Origin: Kribbella sp. CA-293567
GTDB taxonomy: Bacteria > Actinomycetota > Actinomycetes > Propionibacteriales > Kribbellaceae
Direction: 5' to 3'
Length of the DNA: 64,000 nucleotides
Assembly (NCBI RefSeq): GCF_027627575.1
Contig: NZ_CP114065.1
Span: 6,014,001 to 6,078,000 of the forward strand
Positions within the stretch are counted from its first letter, which is position 1, and each line of letters starts with the position of its first letter. The notes below the pieces were generated by a model. The model was not told where the DNA came from, searched no databases, and worked only from the letters and a program-made list of their open reading frames with translations. Positions 55,806 to 64,000 of the stretch are shown piece by piece. Both the position numbers and the translations under genes were made by a program.

Positions 55806-55850
55806 GAACCGTGTAGCGTGACTAGCTCAACTCCGGCAGCCCGCTGTTCA
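55806..55850. other. attR: phage arm, GGCAG core, host cpaF half
   Basis: The phage arm GTGACTAGCTCAACTC (from 55819) runs into the core GGCAG (55835-55839) and then host cpaF sequence encoding LALNSGLP. In the cpaF frame the phage arm adds three residues (ELS) and a TAG. Confidence 0.85.
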
Positions 55851-56757
55851 GAGCCAGCAGCAGGTCGAGGCACTCCTCGCCCCGGACCTCGCCGACGATG
55901 ATCCGGCTGGGCCGCATCCGCAGCGACTCCTTGACCAGGTCGCGCAGACGGACCTCACCGGTCCCTTCGAGACCGGCCTGCCGGGTCTGCATCGAGACCC
56001 AGTCGGGGATCGGCAGCTTGATCTCGAAGACCTCCTCGCAGCTGATCACCCGCTCGCTGCCGGGAATCGAGCCGGACAAGGCGTTCAGCATCGTCGTCTT
56101 GCCTGCCTGGGTGCCGCCGGAGACGAGGATGTTGAGCCCGCAGGCGACGGACGCGTCCAGGACCGCCGCGGCGTGCTGGGTGAGCGAGCCGAGACCGACC
56201 AGGTCGGCCAGCCGGGTGGCACGGACGGTGAACTTGCGGATGTTGATCGCGGCGTAGCGCTGAGTGATCCCGCCGAGCACGATGTGCACCCGGCTGCCGT
56301 CGGGCAGCCGCGCGTCGGTGAAGGGCTGGGAGACGTCGATCCGCCGGCCGGTCGTCTTCAGCATCCGCTCGACCAGGTCGCTGACCTCCTCCTCGGTCAG
56401 CACCGTGGTGGTCAGCTCGTGGCGCCCGTCGCGGGCGATGAAGACCCGGCTCGGCTCGTTGATCCAGATCTCCTCCACCGCGGGGTCGTCCAGGTAGCGC
56501 TGCAGGGGGCCGAAGCCCGCCACCCGGTCGTGCACCTCGCGTCTGACCGCCTCCACGTCGCCGATCGGCGGCACGATCCCGGTCAGGCTGCGCTCGTCGT
56601 ACTCCTTGACGACCGTGGCGACGATCGCGTTCACCGCGCCGGGATTGCGCAGCGGGTCGATGCCCTCGCGCCGGACCAGGTCGCGGACCTGGGCGTCGAT
56701 CAACTCGACCGCGTCGCTCCAGCCGGACCGGCGCGGGGCAAGTCTGTCGGCTGTCAT
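55822..56757 (-). pseudogene. cpaF: cpaF/tadA pilus ATPase, 5' part (truncated by prophage)
   Basis: Encodes 311 residues; about 308 are host-derived. It has the N-terminal domain of CpaF (EEIWINEPSRVFIARDGRHE), Walker A SGGTQAGKTTML, the Asp/His box region and Walker B RIIVGEVRG, then stops three residues into phage sequence. The missing C-terminal 118 residues are at 10910-11269. The fragment keeps both Walker motifs but lacks the end of the ATPase fold, so it is probably inactive while the prophage is resident. Confidence 0.93.
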
Positions 56758-57045
56758 CGTCTCCCCGTGAGCTCTCGGCCGGCGACCCTGGCGGTCACCC
56801 TGAGCAACATCCTTTCAACTCGGAGCCCACCGGCGCCAACCCGATCCCGGCTGCCTGTGGATAACCCTGACACGCCAGAGGTTCACCGACCGTATCCAGC
56901 TGCTCACGACCAGGTCCAGCCAGTTGCACCTTGTTGCAACCGTCCGGGACCCCGCCGAACGACCTTCTCCGCGGCCAGACTCAGGTGTAACGCCGGTGGC
57001 GAGGTGGGGCGTCGTACAGGGTGAGACCACGACGGAGGGGCCGCG
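56758..57045. other. intergenic region between divergent cpaF and sigE-like genes
   Basis: About 290 bp without a gene. It should hold divergent promoters for the Tad operon and the ECF sigma operon; I see no confident promoter motif. Confidence 0.4.
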
Positions 57046-57546
57046 ATGAAAGCTACGACGGACGACTTCGAGGAGTTCGCCCGAGCGCGGACACCGCAGT
57101 TGTACCGGACGGCATGGTTGCTGACCGGGGACAAGCACCACGCCGAGGACCTGGTCCAGGAGACGCTGGCGAAGATGTTCCGCGCGTGGCGGGGCCTGCA
57201 GCGGATCGACAACCCGCCGGCCTACGCGCAGACCGTGCTGGCCAGGACGTTCATCTCCCAACGGCGCAGGCGCAGCTGGAGCGAGCAGCCGGTCGCGTCG
57301 ATGCCGGAGCGGGCCGACCGGGCGGGTGATCCGGCCTTGCGGGTCTCCCTGCAGAACGCGCTCGCCGAGCTGACACCCCTCGACCGTGCGGTGCTGGTGC
57401 TGCGGTTCTTCGAAGATCGCAGCGTCGAACAGGTCGCGCTCGATCTCGGCAAGAACGCCGGTGCGATCAGGACCCGAACGTCGCGCGCCCTGGAACGGCT
57501 CCGCGCCGTCCTGGGCGCGGACGCCGACCACCTGATCGCTCTCTGA
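57046..57546 (+). CDS. SigE-family ECF RNA polymerase sigma factor
   Basis: 166 residues. Sigma region 2 (ARTPQLYRTAWLLTGDKHHAEDLVQETLAKMFRAW) and region 4 (LTPLDRAVLVLRFFEDRSVEQVALDLGKNAGAIRTRTSRALERLR). The length and signatures fit the actinobacterial SigE family (SigE70-type). The gene that follows encodes a membrane protein that may act as its anti-sigma. Confidence 0.93.
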   Translation: MKATTDDFEEFARARTPQLYRTAWLLTGDKHHAEDLVQETLAKMFRAWRGLQRIDNPPAYAQTVLARTFISQRRRRSWSEQPVASMPERADRAGDPALRVSLQNALAELTPLDRAVLVLRFFEDRSVEQVALDLGKNAGAIRTRTSRALERLRAVLGADADHLIAL

Positions 57547-57563
57547 CCGAAGAAGGAACCCCG

Positions 57564-58841
57564 ATGAAGAACCTGAACGACAGCCTGCCCGAGCTGATGC
57601 GCCGGGCCACCGAGAACCTCGAGCCCGAGTCCACCGACCTGGTCGAACGCGGGATGGCCCGCGGCGCGACCCTGCGCCGCCGCCGTACCGCCCTGGTCAG
57701 CGTGAGCGGCGCGGCCGCGGTACTGGCCACCGCCGGCATCATCGTCAGCGGCAGCCAGCTCTTCGCCAAGGACACCCAGCCCCCGGCAGCCGGTACCACG
57801 GACAAGCAGACGATCAGGAAGACCTCCGGCGTCGCGGCCAAGCCCCCCACGAGGCAGGAGACGCTGAACACGCTCATCGAGCTGGTCCCCGCCCGTTTCA
57901 AGGTGACCAAGCCGGAGACCTGGGGCGACGACTGGGGGCAAGGCGCATCCGTGCTGATCAACGACGGCAAGGGCCTGTCCAGGTTGCAGGTCTCGGTCAG
58001 CGCACCCGGTGTCGACGGCAACTGCTTCGACCCGGAGCCGGGCACATGTCTCCCCCGCCCGGACGGATCCCGCGTTCTGATCCGCAAGGAAGAGCCCACC
58101 TACCAGCCCGACAACAACCCGGGCGGGGTCCTCGCCAACGCGGTCGGCGTCATCCGCCGCGGGACCGAGTCCGTCAGCCTGTACAACTTCAACGCCGTGC
58201 AGGAGAAGCAGACCGAGAAGACCCGCGCCAAGCCGGCCCTGACCATTGCCGAGCTGACGGCGATGGCGGACAGCAAGCTGTGGCGCTTCCTGCCCAAGCC
58301 GTTGCCGGAGCCGTCCGGCCCGGTCAAGCCCGAGCCGACGAGCCCCGGCACCAGCAAGCCACCAGTACCTGTGCAGGAGACGCTTCAGACCCTCAAGCAG
58401 GTACTGCCGAAGAGCCTGCAGGTCTCGCAGCCGGGGACCTGGGGAGGTGCGCCCGACGACTTCAACGGCGCCTACTACCTGGTGAACGACGGCAAGGGCC
58501 TGTCCCGGGTCGAGGCCTTCGTGTCGTACGAGGTGCCGGTTGCCAAGAAGTGCACTGACGAGCGGGCCACGACCTTCTGCAAAGTCCGGCCCGACGGCGC
58601 CGTGGTCGGCTGGAGCAAGAACTCCCCCGAGTACGGCGACGCGCGGCAGAAGAAGGACGGCGTGCTGGCGAACACGGCGGAGATCCACTACCCGGACGGT
58701 CGCTTCATCACGCTGACGAGCTACAACGCCGTTGAGCAGAAGGGATCCAGGCACACCCGCCCGAAGCCGGCCGTCACCGCCGAGCAGCTCCTGGCGATGG
58801 CCGGGAACAAGGCCTGGAAGTTCCCCGGCGGCAAGAAGTAA
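57564..58841 (+). CDS. single-span membrane protein, probable anti-sigma partner
   Basis: 425 residues. A short cytoplasmic N-terminus (LNDSLPELMRRATENLEPESTDLVERGMARGATLRRRR), a membrane helix at about 45-66 and a long outer part made of two similar repeats (about 93-250 and 270-425, each with ETL..L..L.P..FKV/LQV, INDGKGLSR and a LxxxxxNKxWKF-like end). Coupled to the sigma gene, as anti-sigma factors are. The outer repeats may sense an envelope signal (inference). Confidence 0.78.
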   Translation: MKNLNDSLPELMRRATENLEPESTDLVERGMARGATLRRRRTALVSVSGAAAVLATAGIIVSGSQLFAKDTQPPAAGTTDKQTIRKTSGVAAKPPTRQETLNTLIELVPARFKVTKPETWGDDWGQGASVLINDGKGLSRLQVSVSAPGVDGNCFDPEPGTCLPRPDGSRVLIRKEEPTYQPDNNPGGVLANAVGVIRRGTESVSLYNFNAVQEKQTEKTRAKPALTIAELTAMADSKLWRFLPKPLPEPSGPVKPEPTSPGTSKPPVPVQETLQTLKQVLPKSLQVSQPGTWGGAPDDFNGAYYLVNDGKGLSRVEAFVSYEVPVAKKCTDERATTFCKVRPDGAVVGWSKNSPEYGDARQKKDGVLANTAEIHYPDGRFITLTSYNAVEQKGSRHTRPKPAVTAEQLLAMAGNKAWKFPGGKK

Positions 58842-58880
58842 CAGGCTCTCTCGTCCGCCGCTGTTCCTCTGAGGGGTGGA

Positions 58881-59630
58881 TCAGCGGTGGACGAGGGTGT
58901 GTTCGAAGGCGTAGCGGGACGCACGGAACAGGTGCGAGCCGAACTCCACCGCCCGCCCGTGGTCGTCGTAGGTGATCCGGGTGGTGGCCAGCAACGGATG
59001 GCCCGGCTCCTCCATCAGGAGCCGGGCTTGTTCGGTGGTGGCGGGCTGGGCCGAGATGGTCTGGTGCGCCACCTTCAGCCGAACTCCCTCCGCCCGCAGC
59101 AGCTCGTAGAGGCCACGCTCGGCCAGAGTGTTCGGGTCTGTGTCCAGCACCTCCGGCGGCAACCAGTTGCGCATCAGGGCCAGCGGCTCGCCGTCAGCAC
59201 GGCGGAGCCGCTCCAGGCGCAGTACGCGATCGCCCAGCTCGCACTGGAGAGCTGCAGCGACGTCTGGGCTCGCGGGGGCGATACCGAAGCGCAGTACTTC
59301 GGTCTGGGGCTTGCGGTGGGCCGCGGACAGGTCGTCGTACAGGCTGGTGAGCTCGAGGCTGCGGCGGACCTGCCCCGAGTTCCCGACGACCTGAGTGCCC
59401 ACGCCGCGCTTGCGGACCAGCAGGCCCTGGTCGACCAGCCGGGCGATCGCCTGGCGGACAGTGGGACGGCTGAGGCCGTAGGCCTCCGCCAGGTCCACCT
59501 CGTTGCTGAGCCGGGAACCGACCGGGAGGTCGCCGCCCTGGATCGCCGCCTCGAGCTGCTGCGCGAGTTGAACGTGGAGCGGGGTGCGGCTGGTGCGATC
59601 TACGCTGACCTGGACGGTGCTCATGGGCAC
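58881..59630 (-). CDS. GntR-family (HutC/UTRA) transcriptional regulator
   Basis: 249 residues. The N-terminal winged HTH (LAEAYGLSRPTVRQAIARLVDQGLLVRKRGVGTQV) is followed by a UTRA ligand domain (about 90-240). Such regulators usually control sugar or amino-sugar uptake. Next to a sugar isomerase/dehydrogenase operon on the same strand, so it probably regulates that locus. An ATG 6 bp downstream is an alternative start. Confidence 0.9.
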   Translation of the reverse strand: MPMSTVQVSVDRTSRTPLHVQLAQQLEAAIQGGDLPVGSRLSNEVDLAEAYGLSRPTVRQAIARLVDQGLLVRKRGVGTQVVGNSGQVRRSLELTSLYDDLSAAHRKPQTEVLRFGIAPASPDVAAALQCELGDRVLRLERLRRADGEPLALMRNWLPPEVLDTDPNTLAERGLYELLRAEGVRLKVAHQTISAQPATTEQARLLMEEPGHPLLATTRITYDDHGRAVEFGSHLFRASRYAFEHTLVHR

Positions 59631-59677
59631 ATCTTGGGGTGTCCGGGGCGCACCGTCGAGTCGGAGAGCGGATTTGA

Positions 59678-60463
59678 TCAGATCTCTTCCAATCTGGACG
59701 GACCGCCGAACACCGTGGCGAACCGGCGGAGGGCAAGCTCGCTATCGCTGTGGGCAAAGGCTTCCAGGCCTACCGTCCCGGTGTATTCGAGCTCCTGCAG
59801 CGCGGTCGCGACGGCTTGGTAGTTGATCTCACCGGTGCCCGGCTCGCAGCGCCCCGGTACGTCGGCGACCTGGATCTCGCCGAGGAAGGGAGCCGCTTTC
59901 CGGAGCAGCGCGATCAGGTTCCCCTCGCCGATCTGGGCGTGGTAGAGGTCCAGCATCAGCCGCAGGTGCGGGTGGTCGACCGCCTCGACCAGCGCGAGCG
60001 TGTCGGCGGCCCGCGCGAACGGGACGCCCGGATGATCGACCTCGGTGTTGAGGTTCTCGAGCACGAACATCACGTCGTGAGCGGCGCCCAGTTCGGCCAG
60101 CCTCGCCAGCGTCTTCGCTGCCGCCAGCCACATCTCCCCGGTCACCCCGTACTGCGGACGAACCGGCAGCCCGCCCGGTCCCAGTTCGGTGCCGTGCAGG
60201 TTGAGCCGCGGGCAGCCCAGCCTGCGCGCCACCTCGATCGACTGTTCAGCCGTCTTCAGCAACTCGTCCTGATCATGGGTGAGCGAGCCGCTGAGATAGC
60301 CGGTCATCGAGGAGAACGTCGCTCCGGTCGCGATCAACGCGTCGAGGTCCTTGCCGCTGTGATCCCAGATCTCGACGTCGAAGCCGCGCTCGTGGATCCG
60401 TTCGACCCGCTCGACGAACGGCAGGTCGGTGAAGACCATCTCCGCGCAGACGGCAAGCCTCAT
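59678..60463 (-). CDS. xylose-isomerase-like TIM-barrel protein (hydroxypyruvate isomerase type)
   Basis: 261 residues; the ATG at 60463 overlaps the Gfo/Idh stop. The AP2EC/Hyi-like barrel is marked by FVLENLNTEVDHPG, LMLDLYHAQI and IQVADVPGRCEPGTGEINY. These enzymes isomerise hydroxypyruvate or inosose-like sugars with a metal. Coupled to the dehydrogenase upstream, suggesting a shared sugar or inositol-type pathway. Confidence 0.87.
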   Translation of the reverse strand: MRLAVCAEMVFTDLPFVERVERIHERGFDVEIWDHSGKDLDALIATGATFSSMTGYLSGSLTHDQDELLKTAEQSIEVARRLGCPRLNLHGTELGPGGLPVRPQYGVTGEMWLAAAKTLARLAELGAAHDVMFVLENLNTEVDHPGVPFARAADTLALVEAVDHPHLRLMLDLYHAQIGEGNLIALLRKAAPFLGEIQVADVPGRCEPGTGEINYQAVATALQELEYTGTVGLEAFAHSDSELALRRFATVFGGPSRLEEI

Positions 60464-61497
60464 CCGAGCTCCCGCAACTGCACCGGCCGGCGTTCCTCGT
60501 GCGACTTCATCGCTGCCAGGGCCACCCGCAGCGCGTTGCGGGCGTCCGTGCCGGTGACCGGCGGGGCCGAGCCGGTCCGGATCGCGTCGGCGAACTGCGA
60601 GACCTCGGCGACGTAGGCGTCGGCGAACATCTCCTCGTCGCTCCTGAGCGTGTGCTGGCTGATCCCCTGCTCGCCGTACTGGAGCATCGGGCTGGTCGCA
60701 TGCCGGCCGGCCGTCACCATGCCCTTCGAGCCGAACACCTCGCCGCGCACGTCGTACCCGTAGAGAGCGGAGAAGTTCGCCTCGGCGGTCGCGATCGCGC
60801 CGTTGTCGAAACTCAGCATCACCGCCGCCGTGTCGATCAGCCCGTCCTGCTTGTACTGCGGGGCGACCAGCGCGTCGGCCCGCGTGTAGACCTCGACCGG
60901 CTCCGCGCCGGGGTTGAGCCACAGCAGCGTGTCGAAGTCGTGGATCAGCGTCTCGCGGAAGATCGTCCACGGCTTGATGCCGGCCGCATGCGGCATGCCG
61001 CCGGGCCGGCCGGGGTCGCGGGTGACCGAGCGCATCAGCTGCGGCGTACCGATCTCGCCGTTGACCACCGCGGCCCGGGCGGCGGCGAAGTCGGCCGAGA
61101 ACCGGCGGTTGAAGCCGACCTGGAAGACGATCCCGGCCTGCTCGGCGGCCGCGATCGCGCGATCCATCTCGGCCAGCTCGAGGGAGGCCGGCTTCTCGCA
61201 GAAGACCGCCTTGCCGGCCTCGGCGGCGCGAACCACCAGCTCGCTGTGCACCTTGGCGATCGAGGTGATCGCCACGGCGTCGATCTCGGGATCCTTCAGC
61301 ACGTCGTCGAGGTCGCCGTACGGTCTGGCGTCGTACCGGGCCGCGAGGCTCTCGGCGGCGTCGAGCCGCGGGTCCACCACGGCGGCCAGCTCGGCGGCCG
61401 GCACCCGGCGCGCGATGTTGCCCGCGTGCATGGTGCCGATCCGGCCGGCGCCGACCAGTGCGATGCGGATGACTTGCAGTCCATGATCGGTGCGCAT
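60460..61497 (-). CDS. Gfo/Idh/MocA oxidoreductase (inositol 2-dehydrogenase-like)
   Basis: 345 residues. Rossmann motif GAGRIGTMHAGN near residue 16, catalytic EKP motif in FCEKPASLELAEMD near 100, and ETLIHDFDTLLWL near 185. It oxidises a cyclitol or sugar with NAD. Forms an operon with the isomerase. Transcription starts in the gap that holds the LacI-type operator. Confidence 0.92.
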   Translation of the reverse strand: MRTDHGLQVIRIALVGAGRIGTMHAGNIARRVPAAELAAVVDPRLDAAESLAARYDARPYGDLDDVLKDPEIDAVAITSIAKVHSELVVRAAEAGKAVFCEKPASLELAEMDRAIAAAEQAGIVFQVGFNRRFSADFAAARAAVVNGEIGTPQLMRSVTRDPGRPGGMPHAAGIKPWTIFRETLIHDFDTLLWLNPGAEPVEVYTRADALVAPQYKQDGLIDTAAVMLSFDNGAIATAEANFSALYGYDVRGEVFGSKGMVTAGRHATSPMLQYGEQGISQHTLRSDEEMFADAYVAEVSQFADAIRTGSAPPVTGTDARNALRVALAAMKSHEERRPVQLRELG

Positions 61498-61564
61498 GTC
61501 GTCGATCCCCTCAGGACGTCTGATTCCCCGTTGTGACGAGCAACTACTATTCGTAGCAACAATT

Positions 61565-61580
61565 ACTAGAGCGCTCTAGT
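61565..61580. promoter_or_regulatory. perfect palindromic LacI-type operator
   Basis: ACTAGAGCGCTCTAGT is a perfect 16-bp palindrome with the central CGCT/AGCG typical of LacI-family sites. It lies between the divergent Gfo/Idh operon and lacI-like gene, so it probably controls both. Confidence 0.8.
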
Positions 61581-61662
61581 CACGAGCTAGCGAACACTGG
61601 TTCGATGGACCCGTCAAGCCTTCTGTCAGGTAATCACTTCTGTTCCACCCGGAGGTAGCTGA

Positions 61663-62667
61663 GTGTCAGGACGAGATCGGCCGGCCACGATGGAGGACGT
61701 CGCCCGGATGGCCGGGGTATCGCGTGCCCTGGTGTCGATCGTGTACCGCGACGCTCCCGGCGCGAGTGCTGCGACCCGCGCACGGGTGCTCGCTGCGGGT
61801 AGTGAACTCGGCTATCGCCCCGACCACCGGGCCCGCCTGCTCGGACGCTCCCGCACCCGGTTGCTGGGCGTGACGTTCGACGTGCAGGCTCCTTTTCACG
61901 GCGACCTGGTCGAAGCCCTGTACTCCGCTGCGGAGGCCGCCGGCTACGACCTGACGCTCAGTGCCGTTGCCCCGTCGCGGCAAGAGTGCCGTGCGGTGCA
62001 GTCGCTGCTCGACTATCGCTGCGAGGCGTTGATCCTGCTGGGCCCGCAACTGTCCGGCTCGGCACTGTCGACGCTGGCCGAGTCGCAGCCGGTCATCGTG
62101 GTCGGCCGCAAGGTCCGCGCGACCGGTGTCGACGTGGTGCGCACCGACGACGCGGCCGGCTCGCGACTGGCCGTGGAACACCTGCTGTCGTTGGGACATC
62201 GCCAGATCCTGCACGTCGACGGAGTCAGGGCCTCCGGCGCGGCGGAACGGCGTACCGGCTATCGCACGGCGATGCGTCACGCCGACCTTCCCGCACGGGT
62301 TCAGGAGGGCGGCCGGACCGAGGCGGACGGTGCCGACGCGGCCAAGACCTTCCTGAACGACGCTCCGCCTGTCACGGCGGTCACCCTGTTCAACGATCGC
62401 ATGGCCACCGGCTTCCTCGACACGATTCGCCAGTCCTCACTACGGGTCCCGCACGATCTGTCAGTGGTCGGCTACGACAACACCACCATCGCAGGTCTCT
62501 CGCACATCAGCCTGACCACAGTCGCGCAGAACACCGCGGCCCTGGCAGCCGAAACCATCTCCACCGCCCACACCCGGCTGACGAACGCTCCGACCAGGCC
62601 CACACCGCCCATTGCCCCCACCCTCGTACTCCGCTCCACCACCGCACCGCCGAGTTGCCGTACTTGA
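61663..62667 (+). CDS. LacI-family transcriptional regulator
   Basis: 334 residues (GTG start). The N-terminal HTH (TMEDVARMAGVSRALVSIVYRD) and hinge are followed by a periplasmic-binding-like sensor domain. A perfect palindromic operator lies about 85 bp upstream. It probably represses the divergent sugar operon and itself in the absence of the sugar. Confidence 0.94.
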   Translation: MSGRDRPATMEDVARMAGVSRALVSIVYRDAPGASAATRARVLAAGSELGYRPDHRARLLGRSRTRLLGVTFDVQAPFHGDLVEALYSAAEAAGYDLTLSAVAPSRQECRAVQSLLDYRCEALILLGPQLSGSALSTLAESQPVIVVGRKVRATGVDVVRTDDAAGSRLAVEHLLSLGHRQILHVDGVRASGAAERRTGYRTAMRHADLPARVQEGGRTEADGADAAKTFLNDAPPVTAVTLFNDRMATGFLDTIRQSSLRVPHDLSVVGYDNTTIAGLSHISLTTVAQNTAALAAETISTAHTRLTNAPTRPTPPIAPTLVLRSTTAPPSCRT

Positions 62668-62680
62668 GAGGAGCACCTCA

Positions 62681-63820
62681 ATGACCTGGCTCAAGCCCCA
62701 AGACGTCCGCCTGGACGACCTGCTCGCAGTACTGCGAACCGAGACCGATCCCGCCGACTACCCGTTCGCGGAGACGATCGAGCAGCAGGTCCCGCTGTAC
62801 GACGCTCCGCGGATTCGCAAGGAGAATCCGCGGGAGGTTCAGGCCGAGTTCGCCAAGGCGCTCGGCGACGGTCCCGGCATCGTCGTCCTGAAAGGGGCCT
62901 TCAGCAAGGAAGCTGTGGACGCCGCGACCGCCGAGTTCCGGGCGATGATCGACGACCAGCACCGGGCCGGCACCGCGGCCGGTGACCACTTCGCCAAGCC
63001 GGGGGCGAACGACCGGGTCTGGAACGCGCTGGAGAAGCTGGCGATCAGAGCGCCCGAGGTGTTCGCCGCCTACTACTCCAACGATCTGCTCGCCCTGGTC
63101 GCGAAGGCGTGGCTCGGTCCGGCGTACCAGGTGACCTCCCAGGTGAACGTGGTGAATCCAGGAGGTGAAGGTCAGACGGTACATCGCGACTACCACCTCG
63201 GATTCCAGTCCGACGAGGTCGCGGCTGCCTACCCTGCTCATGTGCACCAGTTGTCCAGCGTGCTGACGCTGCAGGGGGCGGTCGCGCACTGTGACATGCC
63301 GGTGCAGAGCGGTCCGACGCTCTACCTGCCGCACTCGCACAAGTACGGGCTCGGCTACCTCGCCTGGCGGCGACCCGAGTTCGGTGAGCACTTCGTCGCT
63401 CATCACGTGCAGCTACCGCTGAGCAAGGGCGACGCGGTGTTCTTCAACCCGGCGCTCTTCCACGCGGCCGGCAGCAACCACTCCCCCGACATCCTCCGGA
63501 TGGCGAACCTGTTGCAGATCTCCTCCGCGTTCGGCCGGGCGATGGAAAGCGTCGACCGGGTCCGGATGGCGGTCACCCTCTATCCCGTACTGCGTACTCT
63601 GCGGCACGATGACGCCTTCGATCTGGACAACGTCATCGCCGCGAGCGCCGAAGGATACGCTTTCCCGACCAACCTGGACCGGGACCAGCCGATCGGCGGG
63701 CTCGCTCCCCAGACCCAGGCCGACCTGGTCCGCCAAGCCCTCGCCGAGGACTGGCCCGACGATCTGCTGCGGCAGGCCCTCGACGAGCACGCCGTACGCC
63801 GCCGTACGGATGACATCTGA
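62681..63820 (+). CDS. phytanoyl-CoA dioxygenase-family protein
   Basis: 379 residues; ATG behind GAGAGGAG, 14 bp after the lacI-like stop. Fe(II)/2-oxoglutarate oxygenase fold with the iron-binding HRDYHLGF (H-x-D) and the distal His in FHAAGSNHSPDILRMAN. The substrate is unknown; with Gfo/Idh genes it may oxidise a sugar or cyclitol derivative. Confidence 0.83.
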   Translation: MTWLKPQDVRLDDLLAVLRTETDPADYPFAETIEQQVPLYDAPRIRKENPREVQAEFAKALGDGPGIVVLKGAFSKEAVDAATAEFRAMIDDQHRAGTAAGDHFAKPGANDRVWNALEKLAIRAPEVFAAYYSNDLLALVAKAWLGPAYQVTSQVNVVNPGGEGQTVHRDYHLGFQSDEVAAAYPAHVHQLSSVLTLQGAVAHCDMPVQSGPTLYLPHSHKYGLGYLAWRRPEFGEHFVAHHVQLPLSKGDAVFFNPALFHAAGSNHSPDILRMANLLQISSAFGRAMESVDRVRMAVTLYPVLRTLRHDDAFDLDNVIAASAEGYAFPTNLDRDQPIGGLAPQTQADLVRQALAEDWPDDLLRQALDEHAVRRRTDDI

Positions 63821-63834
63821 ACAAGGGAGTGCGT

Positions 63835-64000
63835 ATGGAACCGCTTCGCATCGGAATCCTCGGTGCCGCCCGGATCGCGGGCAGGGCGATCGCCGAACCG
63901 GCCCGTCTGACCGGTGCCCGGCTGGTCGCCGTCGCGGCCCGGGACGCGGGTCGCGCGGAGGCGTTCGCGGCCGAACACGGTGTGGAGCGGGTGCTCGCGA
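63835..64000 (+). CDS. Gfo/Idh/MocA oxidoreductase, N-terminal part (runs off window)
   Basis: 55 residues are visible: MEPLRIGILGAARIAGRAIAEPARLTGARLVAVAARDAGRAEAFA, a Rossmann fold GxxxxA motif typical of the family. Follows the dioxygenase by 14 bp, so they are co-transcribed. Confidence 0.85.
   Translation, partial: MEPLRIGILGAARIAGRAIAEPARLTGARLVAVAARDAGRAEAFAAEHGVERVLA

Larger units (their letters stand above)
11268..55839. mobile_element. complete serine-integrase siphovirus prophage (44.57 kb) inserted in cpaF
   Basis: The borders are set by the two halves of the split cpaF gene and a shared GGCAG core (11265-11269 and 55835-55839). The contents run integrase, tRNAs, HNH, terminase, head, tail, lysis, replication, regulation. 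No tail sheath gene is seen and a long tape measure is present, so the phage is siphovirus-like. All core modules are intact, so it may be inducible. Phage-specific repeats (31-bp promoter-like repeats, GTTTACAC octamers) occur only inside these borders. Confidence 0.97.

Overview
The window is high-GC (well above 60%) actinobacterial chromosome carrying one complete integrated siphovirus-type prophage. The flanking genes (CBM35-GH5 endoglucanase, CBM35-sugar dehydrogenase, prfB, a Tad/Flp pilus locus, a SigE-type ECF sigma factor, LacI/GntR-regulated sugar genes) suggest a soil, Kribbella- or Nocardioidaceae-like organism. The genus is inferred from gene types, not from a marker gene.

Host left flank (1-11267): an EamA exporter (partial) divergent from a LysR regulator; two secreted CBM35 proteins; prfB with a pentapeptide-repeat gene directly downstream; an SDR oxidoreductase; then a leftward Tad pilus operon (tadG-like, two tadE-like, small pilin-like, tadC, tadB and the 3' part of cpaF). 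Host right flank (55840-64000): the 5' part of cpaF; an ECF sigma factor with a membrane partner; and a carbohydrate locus with GntR, a sugar-phosphate-isomerase-like TIM barrel, two Gfo/Idh dehydrogenases, a LacI repressor and a phytanoyl-CoA-dioxygenase-like enzyme.

Prophage (11268-55839, 44.57 kb): a large serine integrase inserted it into the cpaF ATPase gene. Both att sites can be read, with shared core GGCAG and palindromic phage arms. Nearly all genes run rightward: integrase, tRNA cluster, HNH, terminase, portal, MuF/VG15-like protein, scaffold, capsid, connectors, tail (with a -1 frameshifted chaperone pair and tape measure), endolysin, holin, then replication and metabolism (dNMP kinase, RecB-like exonuclease, resolvase-like nuclease, primase-helicase, C5 methylase, DNA polymerase I), a divergent sigma70-like factor, and a long run of small unknown genes. 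A short leftward cassette and an XRE-family regulator lie next to attR.

The most unusual content is the prophage's own regulatory grammar. (1) A 31-bp fixed-length repeat occurs nine times, each 25-85 bp upstream of a gene or tRNA start, and looks like a phage-specific promoter series. (2) The octamer GTTTACAC occurs 18 times, 16 of them in the direction of transcription, and I saw none in the host flanks. (3) An inverted repeat fills the 18-bp spacer of sigma70-type promoters, one of which drives a leaderless gene. (4) Two 107-bp near-perfect palindromes lie 23 kb apart. (5) A 57-nt hairpin element shows compensatory changes. Together with a phage-encoded sigma-like protein and an XRE regulator, these point to a dedicated, apparently undescribed transcription programme. 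Insertion in cpaF may also make pilus expression depend on prophage excision.
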